NCBI GenBank assembly: GCA_900317065.1
Contig: ONFK01000018.1
Coordinates: forward strand, 1-13,564
Origin: an uncultured Bacteroidales bacterium
GTDB taxonomy: Bacteria > Bacteroidota > Bacteroidia > Bacteroidales > UBA932
Direction: 5' to 3'
DNA length: 13,564 bases
In this document: one piece after another, positions 6,892-13,564 of the stretch
Position numbering within the stretch: position 1 is the stretch's first letter
Layout of the letters: each line of letters opens with the position of its first letter
Position numbers and translations under genes: made by a program
The notes under the pieces: model-generated
What the model was told of the DNA's origin: nothing
Seen by the model: the letters and a program-made list of their open reading frames with translations, nothing else
The model's database searches: none

Positions 6892-7205
6892 AGGCTCTTG
6901 CGTATTTCCATGAGTTGCCCGCGTATGCTCTTGAGGGTTTCCAGCGCACGGACGCGCTTGTCGACGCCGCCACGGTCGGCGTCGAGTTGCCTGGCGGCTC
7001 CGTCAAGGGTGAGGCCTCTCTCCTTTACCAGGAAGTGGATCTGCTTGAAGGTCTCGACATCTTCCGGCATGAAGCGGCGGTCGCCCTTGGCCGTACGGGA
7101 GGTCTTCAGATACTTTTCGAAGTATCCCGACCAGTAGCGGACGAGGGAGACGTTCTCTCCCAGGATTTCCGCCGTCTCTCCGATGGTGTAGAACAGTTTG
7201 CTCAT
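6888..7205 (-). CDS. Small MerR-family transcriptional regulator
   Basis: A 105-residue protein with an N-terminal MerR winged helix-turn-helix (about residues 5-60: YTIGETAEILG, the recognition region SLVRYW, wing GDRRFMPEDV), then a short helix likely used for dimerisation. There is no C-terminal effector domain and no cysteine, so it is not a metal sensor of the classical kind. Truncated MerR proteins of this sort are common next to M23 peptidase and alaS genes in Bacteroidota; their targets are not established. It begins 3 nt after the M23 peptidase stop and ends in an ATGA overlap with the nif3-like gene. It could act on the palindromes downstream in this same operon, but nothing in the sequence demonstrates that. 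Confidence 0.9.
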   Translation of the reverse strand: MSKLFYTIGETAEILGENVSLVRYWSGYFEKYLKTSRTAKGDRRFMPEDVETFKQIHFLVKERGLTLDGAARQLDADRGGVDKRVRALETLKSIRGQLMEIRKSL

Positions 7206-7208
7206 ATG

Positions 7209-8162
7209 TCAGTCCATTGATTGTCTGGTATTTATGCTCATGTAGAGGAAGTTGGGATATTCCTCCGGCGCCACCGAGCCGAAAAGGTAGCCCACCGGGT
7301 CGCGGAACTCCCCGTCCAGCAGCACCTCATAGTGCAGATGCGGGGCGTAGGCGTTTCCGGACATGCCGACGGTGGCTATCTTCGCCCCGCGACGCACTCT
7401 CTGCCCCTTCGAGACATTGATCTCGCCGAGGTGCAGGTAGCGCGTGGAGTATCCCCCCGAGTGCCTGAGCACCAGCGTGTTGCCGTCGCCCTTCGAGCTG
7501 CGGGCGACATCTTCCACCGTGCCGTCCGCGGGCGCATACACCGCAGAGCCCTGGGGCACTATGATGTCCAGCCCGCGGTGCGCCACCTCCGTCTTGTAGA
7601 AGGGATTCAGGCGCTCCCCCGTGGACGCGCCTATCTGCGGATAGGACACATCCCTGACCGGGATGCTCATCGGAGGCATGACGAAGTCCTCCCCGGCGAG
7701 CGTCCGGTATATCTTCTCGAAACTGGCGTTCACCTCCCCGGCGGTCTGCAGCAGGGCGTCCGCCTTGCGGGAAGTGTAGGTGACTATCTTGCTGTCCGGG
7801 ATGGTGTCGGCCCCGAAGAGGAACTCCAGCGACCCCACCGGATCCACGTCCGGGGCCTGAGTATGGAATACCTCCTCGTATATCTTGCCGTCCTTCCAGG
7901 ACAGGATTTCAATCGAATTCGACAGCAGTTCCTGCTGCTGCGGCACCGTGGCGAACATCTTCTCGTAGGCCCTGTTCTCGCGGCGCAGGCGCTTCTCGGT
8001 GTCGGTGCTTATCACCAGAGAGATCACCAGGTAGAGCACGATGAAGAGCGACATCGATACGAGCAGCACCCTCAGCACGGACCAGACCATGGTCCACACC
8101 GACTTGGTGAACTTGCGCACCGTCATCGCGGCAGCATCGAATATGTAGGTCTTCCTGCTCAT
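7209..8162 (-). CDS. M23 family metallopeptidase, second tandem copy
   Basis: A 317-residue membrane-anchored LytM-type peptidase, predicted to cut peptidoglycan cross-links or to activate amidases. It has a cytoplasmic N-terminus, one transmembrane helix (about 26-52), a periplasmic helical region (about 55-150) that may be coiled coil, and a C-terminal M23 domain. The zinc and catalytic residues are present: His195 and Asp199 (HRGLD), His244 (YLHLG), and His275 and His277 (HLHYEV), so it should be active. It is paralogous to the gene just upstream in the operon: same architecture, comparable motif spacing, but diverged sequence. The start overlaps that gene's stop (ATGA). An AAAGGA about 10 nt before the ATG is a weak ribosome site. 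A substrate cannot be inferred. Confidence 0.92.
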   Translation of the reverse strand: MSRKTYIFDAAAMTVRKFTKSVWTMVWSVLRVLLVSMSLFIVLYLVISLVISTDTEKRLRRENRAYEKMFATVPQQQELLSNSIEILSWKDGKIYEEVFHTQAPDVDPVGSLEFLFGADTIPDSKIVTYTSRKADALLQTAGEVNASFEKIYRTLAGEDFVMPPMSIPVRDVSYPQIGASTGERLNPFYKTEVAHRGLDIIVPQGSAVYAPADGTVEDVARSSKGDGNTLVLRHSGGYSTRYLHLGEINVSKGQRVRRGAKIATVGMSGNAYAPHLHYEVLLDGEFRDPVGYLFGSVAPEEYPNFLYMSINTRQSMD

Positions 8163-9124
8163 CTTCCGTGTCCTTTAAGCAGTTCCAGCGTAGATTTGGT
8201 CTTGGGCCCCGACTCCTCCCTGCGGCGGGTGATCATCGCGATGTATTCCTCCACCGTCATGTCCAGATTCATGAAGCTGTAGGGATTGATGGCGTTGCCC
8301 TTGTAGAGCACCTCGTAGTGCAGATGCGGGCCGGTGGCCTTGCCGGTCCTGCCGACGGCGCCTATCTGGTCGCCGCGGAGCACCTTCATCCCCTTCGCCA
8401 CGTCGATGCGGCTCAGGTGCGCATAGCGCGTCTTGTAGCCGAACCCGTGGTCGATGACTATCTCGTTGCCGTAGCCGGTAAAACTGTACTCCACCTTCTC
8501 CACCACGCCGTCACCCGTGACGTACACGGGGTAACCCACGTCGGCCGCGAGATCCTGCCCGGCATGGAAGCGAGTGCCCCCGTACACGGGGTCCGTGCGG
8601 TAGCCGAAGGGACTCGCCACGTGGAAGGAGCCTTTCTTGGGAAGGATGGGAGGCACCGCGGGGATGTGGGACACCATATCCCCGGCGTTCACCGCGATCC
8701 CGTAGACCTCGTCGAGGGCCATGGACTGCACGTAGGCGCGTTTGGTGAGGGAATTCAGGCGCGAAATGAGCGGATCCGCCTGCGGATCCTGCTTTGCGGC
8801 CTTCACCTCTGCGGGGATGACGTTCATGCCGAAGATCGAACGGTAGACATTGTCGTCGCGCTCCTCTATTCCCTCGAGGGTCTCCTCCATGATGTCCATC
8901 TGGCGCTCCGCCACGGCGATCTTCGACTGCCAGCGGGCGTTCTCCTTCTTCAGCCGCGCCGTCTTCGGGAGATCCCATCCCAGCACGGAGGTATATAGCC
9001 AGAAGTACAGCACGCAGAGGCCCGCCGCAACGGCGATGGTCAGGACCGTGCGGACATAGCGGGTGTAGCGGGGTTCTTCCCGGACCTCGTATTGCAGTGT
9101 GATGGGATTGAACACATATCTCAT
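8159..9124 (-). CDS. M23 family metallopeptidase, first tandem copy
   Basis: A 321-residue membrane-anchored M23 (LytM-type) peptidase. The N-terminus holds the FNPITLQYE segment seen in Bacteroidota members of this family, one transmembrane helix at about 24-46, a charged helical stretch and the family motif ERDDNVYRSIFG (88-99). The periplasmic M23 domain (about 160-285) has His187 and Asp191 (HAGQD), His236 (YAHLS), and His267 and His269 (HLHYEV). All expected zinc/catalytic residues are there. This copy is the closer match to the M23 protein usually found near alaS in Bacteroidales; the next gene is its duplicate. The start overlaps the stop of lptG-fmt and the stop overlaps the next start, both as ATGA, so the pair is co-translated with its neighbours. 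It probably acts in cell-wall remodelling. Confidence 0.93.
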   Translation of the reverse strand: MRYVFNPITLQYEVREEPRYTRYVRTVLTIAVAAGLCVLYFWLYTSVLGWDLPKTARLKKENARWQSKIAVAERQMDIMEETLEGIEERDDNVYRSIFGMNVIPAEVKAAKQDPQADPLISRLNSLTKRAYVQSMALDEVYGIAVNAGDMVSHIPAVPPILPKKGSFHVASPFGYRTDPVYGGTRFHAGQDLAADVGYPVYVTGDGVVEKVEYSFTGYGNEIVIDHGFGYKTRYAHLSRIDVAKGMKVLRGDQIGAVGRTGKATGPHLHYEVLYKGNAINPYSFMNLDMTVEEYIAMITRRREESGPKTKSTLELLKGHGR

Positions 9125-11745
9125 ACGAACTTGCAGGCCTCTATCTCACGGAATCCGCGCAGGAACGCATCCGCGCTCATGCGCTTCTTGCCCGCCAGCT
9201 GCAACTCCTTGATTTCCAGCCATTTGTCGCAGGTGGCGACAAATAGCTGCTTGCCGTCGGTACGTACCGTTCCGACGGCTTCGCATGTCTTGTCAGGGGC
9301 TCCGCCCCTAACGTACCCCGCGGCTCCCGGGCTTTCAGTCCGAACAAGTTCGGACACGCCCTCCGCCGGTCGCGCTGAGGCGCTCCCATACAGAGCTTCG
9401 CCGGCGCTTGCGGTGTCCGATTCGGACGCCATATCCGCCCTCGGATGTAGAGGGAGGGGCCCGCCGGAGGTGGGAGGGGCCGTCAGGCCGGCTTGAGAAG
9501 CGGACACCGCAAGCGCCGGCCCGGAGGCGGGGCTGACACTGAAGATCTTGACGTCGGTGGATTTACCGTCGCGCACCAGCGTAGTCCACGCCGAAGGATA
9601 AGGATTCAGACCGCGGACCAGATTGCGTATCTCCTCCGCAGGCCTGCTCCAGTCGATGCGCGTATTCTCCTTCGTGAGCTTCGGCGCCGCCTTCAACACC
9701 TCCGAACCCTGAATGAACGAACGCTGCACGCGCGTCTCGACATTATGCTGTATGATACCCTCGGTCGTCTCCACGACCAGACCGGCACCGACCTCCATCA
9801 GACGGTCATGCACATCGCCCGCAGTATCGTCGGGTCCGATGCGCACCTCGTGGCGAAGGATGATGCCGCCGGTATCTATATCCTTGTCTATCATGAAGGT
9901 AGTGACGCCGGTGATGCGCTCGCCGTTGATCACCGCCCAGTTGACAGGAGCCGCACCGCGGTACTGAGGCAGCAGGGCGGCATGCAGGTTGAACGTACCC
10001 AGCTTGGGCATGCCCCATACCTCTTCCGGAAGCATGCGGAACGCCACCACCACGAACAGATCCGCCTTCCATGCGGCGAGCTGCGCCAGGAACTCGGGAT
10101 CCTTCAGCTTGAGCGGCTGCAGCACGGGCAGACCATGCTCCACCGCATATTTCTTGACTGCGGACTCGTGCACTTCCAGGCCGCGTCCGCTCGGCTTGTC
10201 CGCCACGGTGACCACTCCAACCACCTTGTACCCCGCCTTCACCAGGGCGTCGAGCGACGCCACGGCGAACTCGGGAGTACCCATGAACACTATCCTTGCA
10301 GGACGGAAGAAACGCAGCACCCTGCTCTTGATTTTACGCCAGTAATTCATAAGCGAATCATTGCTGAAAAGAGTCGCGTCCTTGATGGCCCGCGAAGTGA
10401 GATATGCACCGATGGGGCCCAGGACCAGGGCGGAGATGAACGCCCCCAGCGGGGCTCCGACGGCTCCGTCCCTCGCGAGCTTCGTGCCGGTGATGTCCAC
10501 CACCCAGTAGAGCACGAAGAACAGCACCGCGATGATGGCGCTCACGCCGAGCGAACCCTTGCGCACAAAGGCCCCCAGCGGGGCTCCGATGAAGAAGAGC
10601 AGCAGACAGGCGAGGGCCTGGGCGAACTTCTTGAGGAGCTCGATGTTGGTGCGGCGCAGATAATAGTAATACTCGTAGACCTCGCTGCCGTAGGCCAGCA
10701 GGCTGGTCTGCATCCTGTCGGCATTGTCGGCGGCCTTCTCATAGGCCTTCTTCTTCCGGGAGACGTTCTTCCACTTGAGATAATTCTCGTTCTCGAAGTA
10801 CGAACGGAACTGCTCCCTGCCCGCCGCCTTGGCGGTATCCAGCTGATCCTTCTGGAGAAAACTGCCGTACTGCGTGAGCTGGATGTAGCGGTTCTCCCTC
10901 GCCATCCTGGCCTTGATCTCGAGCGAATCCTTCTGCTCCTTCAGCTGCCTGAGGCGCATGGCCTTCACCTGGTCGCCGTAGCGGCTGCTATCGGACTTCT
11001 GGAAACTGTAGTTCTTGAGAGGTATGATGAGCTCCTGCCTGTCGAAATCTATGTGCTGGAGTTCGCGTGTGGTATCCCTCAACTTGCGGGTGTTGTTCTC
11101 CTGATAGTTCGTGCCGTGGTAGAGGGTGAAGGTGAGATAGTCCTTGTTCTTGCTCATCTTCATCATGGCGGAATCGGCCAGCGAAAGGGAGGTGTTGCCC
11201 TTGCCGGAAGTGTGGTCGTAGACCATCACCCCGTGCATCATGCCGTTGTCATCCTGGGTTTCGGTGCGGAGCACATAGCCCTCGATGCCGTCGTAGAAGG
11301 TTCCGGCCGGGATCTTTATCTCGTTCTTGGTACGGCCGATGTCGTCCCGCAGGGTGTAGATCTCGTTCCACGCGATGGGCACCAGGTTGTTGCCGACGTA
11401 GAACGCACCTATGCTTATCAGCAGGGACGCTATCATCAGCGGCAGCATCACCCTCGCGAGCGAAACGCCGGAACTCTTGATGGCCATCAGCTCGTTGTGG
11501 TCGCCCATCTGCCCGAGCACCATCATGGAAGCCAGCAGGGTGGCGAGGGGAAGTGCAAGAGGGAGGATGGTGCATCCTCCCAGAAGCATGAATTCAAAGA
11601 CGACCTTCAGACCCAGGCCCTTGCCCACGAGCTCGTCGATATACACCCAGAGGAACTGCATCATCAGGATGAATATGACGATCACCAGGATCGCTACGAA
11701 CGGTCCTATGAAAGCCTTGAGTATGAACTGGTCGAGCTTTTTCAA
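9121..11745 (-). CDS. lptG-fmt: LptG-type LPS export permease fused to methionyl-tRNA formyltransferase
   Basis: One 874-residue frame holding two proteins. Residues 1 to about 480 are an LptF/LptG (YjgP/YjgQ) permease, which exports lipopolysaccharide with LptB. Three N-terminal helices (about 10-35, 55-77, 98-118), a periplasmic domain with a helical insert (about 120-365) and three C-terminal helices (about 372-455, with FIGAPLGAFVRKG) are visible. From about 483 (RIVFMGTPEFAV) it is Fmt, which formylates initiator Met-tRNA. Asn586, His588 and Asp624 match E. coli N106/H108/D144 with identical spacing. The Fmt C-terminal domain is split by about 83 foreign residues (738-820) encoded by repeat DNA; without them Fmt has normal length. 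The start is TTG at 11745, overlapping the alaS stop as TTGA; no other upstream start exists, since a TGA lies three codons before. Met466 (ATG at 10350) could start Fmt separately. The Fmt domain would lie on the cytoplasmic side. Confidence 0.93.
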   Translation of the reverse strand: MKKLDQFILKAFIGPFVAILVIVIFILMMQFLWVYIDELVGKGLGLKVVFEFMLLGGCTILPLALPLATLLASMMVLGQMGDHNELMAIKSSGVSLARVMLPLMIASLLISIGAFYVGNNLVPIAWNEIYTLRDDIGRTKNEIKIPAGTFYDGIEGYVLRTETQDDNGMMHGVMVYDHTSGKGNTSLSLADSAMMKMSKNKDYLTFTLYHGTNYQENNTRKLRDTTRELQHIDFDRQELIIPLKNYSFQKSDSSRYGDQVKAMRLRQLKEQKDSLEIKARMARENRYIQLTQYGSFLQKDQLDTAKAAGREQFRSYFENENYLKWKNVSRKKKAYEKAADNADRMQTSLLAYGSEVYEYYYYLRRTNIELLKKFAQALACLLLFFIGAPLGAFVRKGSLGVSAIIAVLFFVLYWVVDITGTKLARDGAVGAPLGAFISALVLGPIGAYLTSRAIKDATLFSNDSLMNYWRKIKSRVLRFFRPARIVFMGTPEFAVASLDALVKAGYKVVGVVTVADKPSGRGLEVHESAVKKYAVEHGLPVLQPLKLKDPEFLAQLAAWKADLFVVVAFRMLPEEVWGMPKLGTFNLHAALLPQYRGAAPVNWAVINGERITGVTTFMIDKDIDTGGIILRHEVRIGPDDTAGDVHDRLMEVGAGLVVETTEGIIQHNVETRVQRSFIQGSEVLKAAPKLTKENTRIDWSRPAEEIRNLVRGLNPYPSAWTTLVRDGKSTDVKIFSVSPASGPALAVSASQAGLTAPPTSGGPLPLHPRADMASESDTASAGEALYGSASARPAEGVSELVRTESPGAAGYVRGGAPDKTCEAVGTVRTDGKQLFVATCDKWLEIKELQLAGKKRMSADAFLRGFREIEACKFV
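9295..9384 (-). repeat. GC-rich palindromic repeat element inside fmt (copy 2)
   Basis: It begins with a perfect hairpin (6-bp arms AGGGGC/GCCCCT, loop TCC, 9295-9309), then the 14-bp core identical to the rnfB copy (9316-9329), a hairpin GTCCGAAC/GTTCGGAC with an AA loop (9338-9355), a shared CTCCGCCG (9361-9368), and a GCGC-TGAG-GCGC hairpin (9372-9383) equivalent to the last hairpin of the rnfB copy. Orientation and reading frame are the same as in rnfB. It encodes part of the extra segment in the Fmt C-terminal domain. Confidence 0.8.
9400..9520. repeat. 121-bp unit bounded by perfect 20-bp inverted repeats inside fmt
   Basis: The 20 bases at 9400-9419 are the exact reverse complement of 9501-9520, separated by 81 bp. 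The inner part also holds a direct repeat GGGAGGGGCC (9452-9461 and 9472-9481) and small palindromes (GTCCGA-T-TCGGAC at 9415-9427). It lies next to the element copy at 9295-9384 and supplies the rest of the extra Fmt segment, rich in Ser, Ala, Pro and Gly. It resembles a miniature inverted-repeat element, but no target-site duplication could be seen. Confidence 0.75.
10442..10589. repeat. 19-bp perfect direct repeat within lptG
   Basis: The same 19 bases occur at 10442-10460 and 10571-10589, 129 bp apart. Each contains a GCCCC-CAGC-GGGGC hairpin and encodes GAPLGAF in two C-terminal membrane segments. The first copy in the protein matches the conserved LptF/G motif; the second position is not normally this sequence as far as I recall. 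Confidence 0.8.
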
Positions 11746-13564
11746 ATCTTTTCAATCATTTTGTCGAGAGCCGCTCCAAGACCTGCAATATCCTTGCCGC
11801 CCGCGGTTGCGAGACCGGGCTGGCCGCCGCCTCCGCCCTGGATGCATTTGGCCGCGTCGCGGATGTCGGCGCCCGCATTCTTGCCGGCCTTCACCAGATC
11901 CTGGCTGTACATCAGCAGCAGCTGGGGCTTGCCTGCGCTTTCGAACGCGGCGGCTATCACGAGGTTCTCCGCCTCCTTCTGCAGCATAGTGGCAGCGTCG
12001 CGAAGGATGGTGAGGTCGCGGGATTCGTTGATCTTTATCACGTTGTGGCCGTTAATCTCGACTGCATGTTCGAGAAGGGCCTTCTTCAGCTGCATGGTCT
12101 TCTCCTTCGCCACCTCCGCGATCTGCTTCTTGTAGCTGTCGTTTTCCTCGATGAGCTTCTGGATGGCTTCGGTGAGCCCGGGAGCGTTATTGAACATCGC
12201 ACGTGCGGTTTTCACAAGCTCCTGCACCCCGTTCACGAGCCGTTCGGCATCCTCGCCGGTGACGGCCTCGATGCGGCGTACGCCTGCGGCGATTGCGGAC
12301 TCGCCGGTGATCTTGAAGAAGCCGATGTTGCCGGTGCGGGAGGTGTGGCATCCGCCGCAGAGCTCGACGCTGGGGCCGAACTTCACGACGCGCACGCGGT
12401 CGCCGTACTTCTCGCCGAAGAGGGCGATGGCGCCCATCTCATTCGCTTCCTCCATCGTCGCCTCGCGGTTCTCGATGAGAGGGAAGTTGCTGCGTATCAT
12501 TTCGTTGACGCGTGCCTCGACCGCATGGATCTGCTCGTCGGAGAGCTTCTCGAAGTGGGAGAAGTCGAAACGGAAATACTTGTCGCAAACGTAAGAACCT
12601 TTCTGCTCGACGTGGGTGCCTACGATCTCGCGCAGGGCCTGGTCCAGCAGGTGGGTGCAACTGTGGTTGTTCGCGATCTTCTGCCTGCGGACGGCATCCA
12701 CCCTTAGGGTGAACTCGCCATTGCAGTCGGCAGGGATCCTGTCGGCGATGTGTATGGTAAGGTTGTTCTCCTTGACGGTGTTGAGTATCTTGATCTCCTC
12801 GCCGGAAGCGCTTATAGCGACGCCGGTGTCGCCTACCTCGCCGCCCATCTCTCCGTAGAACGGAGTGCGGTCGAATACGAGCTGGAGCATCTCCTTGTTC
12901 TTCTGCACCACCTTGCGGCTCTTGAGGAGCTTCGCGCCGGTCTGCTCGACGGTGTCGTAGCCCGTGAACTGCACGTCCTCGCCCTCATTGTAGACGGTCC
13001 AGTCGCCGAATTCGTTGGCGGTGGCATTGCGCGCGCGTTCCTTCTGTTTGCCGAGCTCCACCTGGAAGCCTTCCAGATCCACCTTGTAGCCCTTCTCGCC
13101 CGCGATCAGTTCGGTGAGGTCGATGGGGAAGCCGAAGGTGTCGTAGAGCACGAAGGCGTCCACTCCGGGGATCACCTTGCCGGCGGCGTTCTTGGCCATG
13201 TAGTCGTCCAGGAGCTTGATGCCGCGGTCGAGGGTGCGCAGGAAGGCGAGTTCCTCTTCGCGGATGACGCTCTCGATGAGTTTCTGCTGGGCCTTCAGTT
13301 CGGGATAGGCGTCGCCCATGTCGTCGATGAGCTGGGGAATCAGCCTGCAGAGGAAGGGCTCGCCGAAGCCGAGGAAGGTGTAGCCGTAGCGCACTGCGCG
13401 GCGAAGGATGCGGCGGATGACATAACCCGCCTTCACGTTGGAAGGAAGCTGTCCGTCGGCGATGCTGAACGCGATTGCGCGGATGTGGTCCGCGCAGACG
13501 CGCATAGCGACGTCGGTGTCCTTGCTCTCGCCGTATTTGTGGCCGGAGAGTTCACCCAGTTTGC
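11742..13564 (-). CDS. alaS: Alanyl-tRNA synthetase (partial, N-terminus beyond the right edge)
   Basis: C-terminal 606 residues of AlaRS, which charges tRNA-Ala and clears mischarged Ser/Gly. The frame is open to the window edge; an in-frame ATG at 13505 is internal, because the upstream codons (KYGESKDTDVA) are conserved AlaRS sequence. Visible parts are the end of the tRNA-recognition helical domain (ADGQLPSNVKAGYVIRRILRRAVRYG), the editing domain with zinc-type residues in NHSCTHLL (about 12650-12675) and CGGCHTSRTG (about 12335-12366), and the DHHA1/C-Ala region ending with the glycine cluster GGGGGQPGLATAGGKD (about 11790-11840). The class II catalytic core lies outside the window. A full protein is usually about 870 residues. 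The stop overlaps the TTG start of lptG-fmt. The coding frame seems intact throughout. Confidence 0.97.
   Translation of the reverse strand, partial: KLGELSGHKYGESKDTDVAMRVCADHIRAIAFSIADGQLPSNVKAGYVIRRILRRAVRYGYTFLGFGEPFLCRLIPQLIDDMGDAYPELKAQQKLIESVIREEELAFLRTLDRGIKLLDDYMAKNAAGKVIPGVDAFVLYDTFGFPIDLTELIAGEKGYKVDLEGFQVELGKQKERARNATANEFGDWTVYNEGEDVQFTGYDTVEQTGAKLLKSRKVVQKNKEMLQLVFDRTPFYGEMGGEVGDTGVAISASGEEIKILNTVKENNLTIHIADRIPADCNGEFTLRVDAVRRQKIANNHSCTHLLDQALREIVGTHVEQKGSYVCDKYFRFDFSHFEKLSDEQIHAVEARVNEMIRSNFPLIENREATMEEANEMGAIALFGEKYGDRVRVVKFGPSVELCGGCHTSRTGNIGFFKITGESAIAAGVRRIEAVTGEDAERLVNGVQELVKTARAMFNNAPGLTEAIQKLIEENDSYKKQIAEVAKEKTMQLKKALLEHAVEINGHNVIKINESRDLTILRDAATMLQKEAENLVIAAAFESAGKPQLLLMYSQDLVKAGKNAGADIRDAAKCIQGGGGGQPGLATAGGKDIAGLGAALDKMIEKI

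Noticed and set aside
8521..8592. A 12-bp direct repeat (CGTACACGGGGT) in the first M23 gene
   Set aside because: Short, falls in conserved catalytic-domain coding sequence, and is easily explained by codon preference.
10300..10360. A frameshift or assembly error as the cause of the lptG-fmt fusion
   Set aside because: Both halves are in the same frame through the junction, and the C-terminal permease sequence continues past Met466 in that frame. A single substituted stop codon cannot be excluded without reads, so this is kept as a refutation test.
9493..12135. An 880-codon open frame on the plus strand, opposite lptG-fmt and the end of alaS
   Set aside because: The minus-strand genes match known families with intact active sites. 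The antisense translation is a His/Arg/Leu-rich composition typical of reading GC-rich codons backwards, with no recognisable domain.
12586..12593. A second TAnnTTTG match on the minus strand within alaS
   Set aside because: It encodes conserved AlaRS residues in GC-rich coding DNA with no palindromes or nearby gene start, so it is most likely chance.
1..13564. A genomic island, prophage or defence system
   Set aside because: All twelve genes are core housekeeping families, with no integrase, transposase, phage or toxin gene and no visible change in codon use between genes.

Overview
The window is one uninterrupted block of twelve genes, all on the minus strand, and reads as chromosomal core DNA of a GC-rich member of the Bacteroidota, most likely Bacteroidales. 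The evidence is the pairing of RseC with an Rnf complex whose RnfB carries extra ferredoxin clusters, an M23 peptidase and small MerR protein next to alaS, a Nif3-like protein next to a coiled-coil zinc-ribbon protein, and a TAnnTTTG-type promoter motif. No species can be named from sequence alone.

In transcription order (high to low coordinates) the genes are: alaS (3' part only), a fused lptG-fmt gene, two tandem M23 peptidases, a small MerR-family regulator, a Nif3/DUF34 metal protein, a coiled-coil zinc-ribbon protein, dnaB, rseC, rnfB, rnfC and rnfD (5' part, running off the left edge). Seven junctions are 4-nt stop/start overlaps (six ATGA, one TTGA) and the other four are gaps of 3 to 7 nt. 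Only about 22 of 13,564 bases are non-coding, so no stretch over 300 bases lacks a gene. No RNA gene, CRISPR array, transposase or phage gene was seen.

The genes serve translation (AlaRS, Met-tRNA formylation), envelope biogenesis (LPS export permease, peptidoglycan peptidases), replication (DnaB) and energy conservation (Rnf: ferredoxin:NAD+ oxidoreductase coupled to ion pumping). They look like a housekeeping superoperon rather than a single pathway. The rseC-rnfBCD part is a true functional unit.

The most unusual content lies inside coding sequence. (1) GC-rich palindromic repeat DNA is inserted in frame in two unrelated genes: the C-terminal tail of rnfB and the C-terminal domain of fmt. 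The two copies are recognisably the same element, on the same strand and in the same reading frame; the rnfC tail shares a further 22-bp hairpin repeat with rnfB. (2) An LPS-export permease (LptG type) is fused with almost no linker to methionyl-tRNA formyltransferase, and the enzyme's catalytic residues are intact. (3) A cluster of palindromes around a Bacteroidota-type -7 motif at the end of the nif3-like gene is the only promoter candidate in the block.
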